DNA from: an uncultured Lachnospiraceae bacterium
Lineage (GTDB): Bacteria > Bacillota > Clostridia > Lachnospirales > Lachnospiraceae
DNA length: 9,784 nucleotides
Direction: 5' to 3'
Assembly (NCBI GenBank): GCA_947177925.1
Contig: CAMWWJ010000114.1
Coordinates: 1-9,784, forward strand
Of the stretch, positions 5,171 to 9,784 are shown one piece after another; position 1 is the first letter of the stretch; each line of letters starts with the position of its first letter. The notes beneath the pieces were generated by a model. That model had not been told where the DNA came from and made no database searches. It was given only the letters and a program-made list of their open reading frames with translations. A program made the translations under genes and the position numbers.

Positions 5171-8100
5171 TTACTTTCTTACATTTGCATAAAATGCTTC
5201 GATTTGTGCCTGTTCTGCGCTTAATCCCTTTTCCTCCATCTGTACGATGGCCTTGAGCATTCTTTCATAATCATGAGGAATGATCTTTTTGAATTTGGGC
5301 AGGTATTCCCCAAAATTCTCCAGTATCTTCTTTCCTTTTTCGGAGTTGGTATAAGCTACGTGCTCTTTGATCATTTCTTTTAATTCCAGCACATCATATT
5401 TTGAGGTGATTTCGCCAAAAGAAACCATTTCCTTATTTACCTTCGTATAAATATCGTTATCCTCATCCAGTACATAAGCAATTCCGCCGCTCATGCCCGC
5501 TGCAAAGTTTTTCCCGGTACGTCCAAGAACTGCTACCCGGCCGCCTGTCATATACTCGCAGCCATGGTCACCAACACCTTCAACTACTGCCAGCGCACCG
5601 GAATTTCTTACACAGAAACGTTCTCCAGCCACACCGTTTATAAATGCCTTACCGCTTGTGGCTCCGTATAATGCCACATTACCGATAATGATATTTTCAT
5701 CCTGCTTAAACTTGCTTCCTGCAGGCGGATATACTACCAGCTTGCCTCCGGATAAGCCCTTTCCAAAATAGTCATTGGAATCCCCAATAAGCTCTAAAGT
5801 CAATCCCTTTGGAATAAAGGCGCCAAAGCTCTGGCCTCCTGCACCATGACAGAGCACGCGGTAAGTATCTTCTTCCAAAGTATCATAAAAGCGTTTTGTG
5901 ATTTCAGAACCAAGTATCGTACCAAATGCCCGGTCCGTATTGGTTACATCCACCTCAATGCTTCTCTTCTGTCCCGCATCCATTGCTTTGGAAAGCTGCT
6001 TTAACAGCACCTTTTCATCCAGCGTCTTTTCCAGTTCAAAATCATAAACCTGTTTTGGATCAAAGGTTACCTTTTGCTTTGTATTCACATAAGGATTGGA
6101 TAAAATATTGGTCAAATCCACCTTTTCATAGCGGGAATCCACATGTTCCTTTAATTTTAACAAATCCGTTCTTCCAACCAGTTCATCTATCGTGCGAATT
6201 CCTAATTTTGCCATATATTCCCGAAGCTCTTCTGCAATAAAGCGCATGAAGTTCATCACATACTCCGGTTTTCCTTTGAAATTCTTTCTAAGCTCGGGAT
6301 TCTGCGTTGCCACGCCCACCGGACAGGTATCCAGGTTGCAGACTCTCATCATCACGCAGCCCATTGTAACAAGGGGAGCGGTTGCAAATCCAAATTCCTC
6401 TGCACCAAGCATTGCCGCAATGGCTACGTCCCTGCCGCTCATAAGCTTTCCGTCCGTTTCAATGCGCACTTTATTTCTAAGTCCATTCATAATCAATGTC
6501 TGATGGGTTTCCGCAAGCCCTAACTCCCATGGAAGCCCGGCATTGTGGATAGAGCTTCTTGGAGCCGCTCCGGTTCCGCCGTCATAGCCGGATACAAGCA
6601 CTACCTGGGCGCCTGCTTTTGCCACACCTGCAGCAACAGTACCAACACCAGCTTCTGAAACCAGCTTTACGGATATTCTGGCATCCTTGTTAGAATTCTT
6701 CAAATCATAAATAAGCTGCGCCAAATCTTCTATAGAATATATGTCATGGTGAGGCGGCGGGGAAATCAAGCCTACGCCCGGCGTTGAATGCCTTGTCTTG
6801 GCAATCCATGGATATACCTTTCCTCCCGGAAGATGTCCGCCTTCTCCGGGTTTTGCACCCTGGGCCATTTTAATCTGAATTTCCTTTGCGCTCACTAAAT
6901 ATCTGCTGGTAACGCCAAATCGTCCGGAAGCCACCTGCTTGATTGCAGAACATTTATCCAGCCCATCCGGTCCTACAGTAAGCCGTTCCAAATCCTCCCC
7001 GCCTTCACCGGAATTGGATTTTCCGTGAAGCCTGTTCATGGCAATGGCAAGGGTTTCATGGGCTTCTCTGGAAATAGAGCCATAAGACATAGCGCCGGTC
7101 TTAAAGCGGGTCACAATGGAATCCACGCTTTCCACCTGCTCTAGCGGAATGCCCTTTTTCGGATATTTAAAGTCCATAAGTCCTCGAAGGTTCTTAATGG
7201 CTGTTTCATCATTCACCGCTTTGGTATATTGCTTGAACAGCTCATAGTCCCCCCGCTTGGTGGACTCCTGAAGAAGATGGATGGTAACCGGATTGTATAA
7301 ATGCTCTTCCGCACCGCTTCTCATCTTGTGGTGTCCCGGACTGTCTAACGTTAAATCCGTAGAAAGCCCTAATGGATCGAATGCCATGGAATGCAGCTCA
7401 TCCACCTGCTGCTCCATATCCTTTAAGGTAATGCCTCCTACACGGCATACCGTATTAGCAAAATATTTGTTTATCACTTCTTTATCAATGCCGATGGCTT
7501 CAAAAATTTTGGAGCCCTGATAGGACTGGATGGTAGAAATACCCATTTTGGAAGCAATCTTTACGATACCGTGAAGTACCGCATTGTTATAGTCATTTAC
7601 TGCCGCATAATAATCTTTATCCAGCATCCGGTTGTCAATCAGCTCCTTAATGGATTCCTGTGCCAGATAGGGATTGATGGCACAGGCGCCAAAGCCCAAC
7701 AAAGTAGCAAAATGATGTACCTCTCTTGGCTCACCGGACTCTAAAATCAAGGCAACCCTTGTCCGTTTCTTTGTATCCACCAGATACTGGTTCAAAGCGG
7801 ACACTGCTAACAGGGAAGGAATGGCAACGTGGTTTTCATCTACTCCCCGGTCGGAAAGGATCAGGATATTGACGCCGTCCCGATAAGCTCTGTCGGCTTC
7901 TACAAATAATCTTTCAATGGCTCTTTTCAAACTTGTATTTTTATAATAGGTAATGGGCACCACTTCTGTTTTAAAACCATCTGCCTTCATGTTCTTAATC
8001 TTCATAACATCCGTATTGGTTAAAATCGGATTGTTGATTTTTAACACGTTGCAGTTCTTTGGTGTCTCTTCCAATAAATTTCCATCTGTTCCGATGTATA

Positions 8101-9718
8101 CGGTGGTAGAAGTAACGATTTCCTCACGAATGGCATCAATGGGCGGATTGGTAACCTGGGCAAACAGCTGTTTAAAGTAATTAAATAACGGATGTTTTGC
8201 ATTACTCAGTACCGGAAGGGGGGTGTCTACACCCATTGCCGCAATTGCCTCACCCCCGTTTTTTGCCATAGGAAGGATGCTGGTCTTTAATTCATCATAT
8301 GTATAACCAAATGCCTTCTGCATTCGCTGTCTTTCTTCCTGATTAAATTCGGGAACTCTTTCATTTGGAATCTTTAAGTCCTTTAATGCAACCAGATTGC
8401 TGTCTAACCATTCCCCGTAGGGCTGCCTTTGGGCATAGGACTCTTTTAAATGCTCATCATCCACTACAACACCCTTTACGGTATCCACCAAAAGCATTTT
8501 GCCGGGACGAAGTCTTTCCTTTACTACAATTTTTGTAGGGTCGATGTCCAACACGCCCACTTCGGAGGAAAGAATCAACTGGTCATCATCAGTAATATAG
8601 TAACGGGATGGGCGAAGTCCGTTTCTGTCAAGAACCGCACCCATAATATCTCCATCGGAAAATAAAATGGAAGCAGGACCGTCCCATGGCTCCATCATGG
8701 TAGCATAATATTGGTAGAAATCCTTTTTGCTCTGGGACATGGTACGATTGTTGTCCCAAGGCTCTGGAATGGCAATCATTACCGCAAGAGGAAGCTCCAT
8801 GCCGCTCATTACTAAAAATTCCAGTGTATTATCCAGCATGGCGGAGTCGGATCCCTGTGCATTCACAGCCGGAAGTATTTTGTGGAGCAGTCCGTGCAAA
8901 TGCTCGGATTCCATATTTTCTTCTCTTGCCAGCATCTTATCTGCATTGCCCCGGATTGTGTTGATCTCGCCGTTGTGGACGATGAAGCGGTTTGGATGAG
9001 CCCTTTCCCAGCTTGGATTCGTGTTGGTGGAAAATCTGGAATGAACCATTGCAATTGCTGATTCATAATCTTCATCCTGCAGATCCTTGAAAAAGGTCCT
9101 AAGCTGTCCTACCAGGAACATACCTTTATACACAATGGTCCTGCTGCTTAAGGATACTACATAAGTTGTTTCTGTAGACTGTTCAAATACACGGCGCACA
9201 ATGTAAAGCATACGGTCAAATTCCAGGCCTTTTTTCACTTCCGCCGGTTTTTTTACAAACGCCTGCATAATATACGGCATACATTCCACAGCCTTATGTC
9301 CCAATACAGAAGGAATGGTTGGCACTTCCCTCCAGCCTAAAAATTCCAGGCCTTCTTTTTCCACAATGATTTCAAACATTTTCTTTGACTGATTGCGTTT
9401 CAGCTCATCCTGGGGAAAGAAGAACATTCCCACTCCGTATTCCCTTTCGCTGCCCAAAAAAATACCGAGGGGCGTTGTAACTTTCGTGAAGAATTTGTGC
9501 GATATCTGAGTCAGGATACCTACACCATCACCAGTTTTCCCCTCGGCGTCTTTGCCGGCTCTATGTTCTAAGTTTTCTACGATCTTCAATGCGTTTTCCA
9601 CGGTTTCCCTGCTTTTTTGTCCCTTGATATTCACGCAGGCACCGATACCGCAGTTATCATGCTCGAATTCTTCTCTGTATAGAGGCGATTTCGGCATATT
9701 CATTTTTGCGTCAAACAT
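5171..9718 (-). CDS. gltB: Glutamate synthase large (alpha) subunit
   Basis: This 1515-residue enzyme subunit hydrolyses glutamine, channels the ammonia inward and reductively aminates 2-oxoglutarate on FMN. The N-terminus has the class II glutaminase: Cys23 in HDNCGIG should become the nucleophile after removal of a 22-residue propeptide, with HSRFSTNT near 226-233, HNGEINT (248-254) and GSDSAM (289-294). A central domain follows, then the FMN synthase domain with GAMSYGSISREAH (875-887) and KSNSGEGGED (900-909), the 3Fe-4S cysteines C1121, C1127 and C1132, and a C-terminal beta-helix of glycine-rich repeats (about 1290-1420). All key residues are present and the length is normal. The frame is open upstream to a TTG at 9736, but ATG 9718 lies 6 nt after AAGGAGA, while TTG would place that site inside the gene; ATG is chosen. 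It is first in the gltBD operon. Confidence 0.97.
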   Translation of the reverse strand: MFDAKMNMPKSPLYREEFEHDNCGIGACVNIKGQKSRETVENALKIVENLEHRAGKDAEGKTGDGVGILTQISHKFFTKVTTPLGIFLGSEREYGVGMFFFPQDELKRNQSKKMFEIIVEKEGLEFLGWREVPTIPSVLGHKAVECMPYIMQAFVKKPAEVKKGLEFDRMLYIVRRVFEQSTETTYVVSLSSRTIVYKGMFLVGQLRTFFKDLQDEDYESAIAMVHSRFSTNTNPSWERAHPNRFIVHNGEINTIRGNADKMLAREENMESEHLHGLLHKILPAVNAQGSDSAMLDNTLEFLVMSGMELPLAVMIAIPEPWDNNRTMSQSKKDFYQYYATMMEPWDGPASILFSDGDIMGAVLDRNGLRPSRYYITDDDQLILSSEVGVLDIDPTKIVVKERLRPGKMLLVDTVKGVVVDDEHLKESYAQRQPYGEWLDSNLVALKDLKIPNERVPEFNQEERQRMQKAFGYTYDELKTSILPMAKNGGEAIAAMGVDTPLPVLSNAKHPLFNYFKQLFAQVTNPPIDAIREEIVTSTTVYIGTDGNLLEETPKNCNVLKINNPILTNTDVMKIKNMKADGFKTEVVPITYYKNTSLKRAIERLFVEADRAYRDGVNILILSDRGVDENHVAIPSLLAVSALNQYLVDTKKRTRVALILESGEPREVHHFATLLGFGACAINPYLAQESIKELIDNRMLDKDYYAAVNDYNNAVLHGIVKIASKMGISTIQSYQGSKIFEAIGIDKEVINKYFANTVCRVGGITLKDMEQQVDELHSMAFDPLGLSTDLTLDSPGHHKMRSGAEEHLYNPVTIHLLQESTKRGDYELFKQYTKAVNDETAIKNLRGLMDFKYPKKGIPLEQVESVDSIVTRFKTGAMSYGSISREAHETLAIAMNRLHGKSNSGEGGEDLERLTVGPDGLDKCSAIKQVASGRFGVTSRYLVSAKEIQIKMAQGAKPGEGGHLPGGKVYPWIAKTRHSTPGVGLISPPPHHDIYSIEDLAQLIYDLKNSNKDARISVKLVSEAGVGTVAAGVAKAGAQVVLVSGYDGGTGAAPRSSIHNAGLPWELGLAETHQTLIMNGLRNKVRIETDGKLMSGRDVAIAAMLGAEEFGFATAPLVTMGCVMMRVCNLDTCPVGVATQNPELRKNFKGKPEYVMNFMRFIAEELREYMAKLGIRTIDELVGRTDLLKLKEHVDSRYEKVDLTNILSNPYVNTKQKVTFDPKQVYDFELEKTLDEKVLLKQLSKAMDAGQKRSIEVDVTNTDRAFGTILGSEITKRFYDTLEEDTYRVLCHGAGGQSFGAFIPKGLTLELIGDSNDYFGKGLSGGKLVVYPPAGSKFKQDENIIIGNVALYGATSGKAFINGVAGERFCVRNSGALAVVEGVGDHGCEYMTGGRVAVLGRTGKNFAAGMSGGIAYVLDEDNDIYTKVNKEMVSFGEITSKYDVLELKEMIKEHVAYTNSEKGKKILENFGEYLPKFKKIIPHDYERMLKAIVQMEEKGLSAEQAQIEAFYANVRK

Positions 9719-9724
9719 TTGTAA

Positions 9725-9731
9725 TCTCCTT
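9725..9731 (-). promoter_or_regulatory. Ribosome binding site fixing the ATG start of gltB
   Basis: The minus strand reads AAGGAGA, then TTACAA and ATG at 9718-9716, a standard spacing. This favours ATG over the TTG six codons upstream (9736), which has no well-placed site of its own. Confidence 0.85.
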
Positions 9732-9761
9732 TCCAAAGGTTTCTGATTGATTTCTGTTAAT

Positions 9762-9767
9762 ACTATA
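9762..9767 (-). promoter_or_regulatory. Candidate -10 box of the gltB promoter
   Basis: The minus strand reads TATAGT, five of six matches to TATAAT, about 44 nt before the gltB ATG. With 17-nt spacing the -35 box would start just past the right edge of the window, so it cannot be checked here. The leader would be short (about 37 nt), leaving little room for a riboswitch. Confidence 0.5.
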
Positions 9768-9784
9768 CACCTGTTGTTTCTTTT

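Noticed and set aside
5171..9718. Possible frameshift or missing catalytic residue in gltB
   Set aside because: I followed the full translation: the nucleophile Cys, FMN motifs, three cluster cysteines and glycine-rich repeats are all present in one frame.
9719..9784. Riboswitch ahead of gltB
   Set aside because: Only about 37 nt separate the likely transcription start from the ATG and no stable stem is seen; the sequence further upstream is not available.

Overview
The window reads as ordinary chromosome from a low-to-moderate GC, Gram-positive anaerobe of the Clostridia, most likely Lachnospiraceae. This is inferred from AT-rich intergenic DNA, strong AGGAGG-type ribosome binding sites, and the protein types: a Crh/HPr-like protein, clostridial GltBD and a Rad3-type helicase. 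No species can be named from the sequence alone. I see no CRISPR array, rRNA, tRNA or intact mobile element.

Layout, left to right. Positions 1-74 hold the last codons of a plus-strand GNAT-type acetyltransferase, followed by a hairpin terminator at 144-175. A doubtful 53-codon plus-strand ORF with a good ribosome binding site starts at 194 and runs into the antisense of the next gene. All the remaining genes are on the minus strand. 283-2850 encodes an 855-residue protein with an N-terminal PD-(D/E)xK (RecB/Cas4-like) nuclease domain fused to an XPD/DinG-type iron-sulfur helicase. 3105-3332 encodes a 75-residue HPr-like protein that has lost the phosphohistidine loop but keeps the regulatory serine region. 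3662-5155 is gltD and 5171-9718 is gltB, the two subunits of NADPH-type glutamate synthase.

On the minus strand the transcription order is gltB, gltD, then terminator (3597-3635); a separate promoter (3468-3495) drives the HPr-like gene through a structured leader of roughly 130 nt; then comes a large palindrome (2944-2987) and the nuclease-helicase. gltB and gltD are 15 nt apart and clearly form an operon. It makes glutamate from glutamine and 2-oxoglutarate, with GltB carrying the glutaminase and synthase sites and GltD the FAD/NADPH electron input. The HPr-like gene and the helicase look like separate units.

Most of the window is housekeeping. The points worth a second look are the nuclease-helicase fusion, with a four-unit 9-bp tandem repeat inside its nuclease domain; the His-less HPr-like protein with its long leader; and the palindrome overlapping a possible helicase promoter. 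I found no clear evidence of an undescribed multi-gene system.
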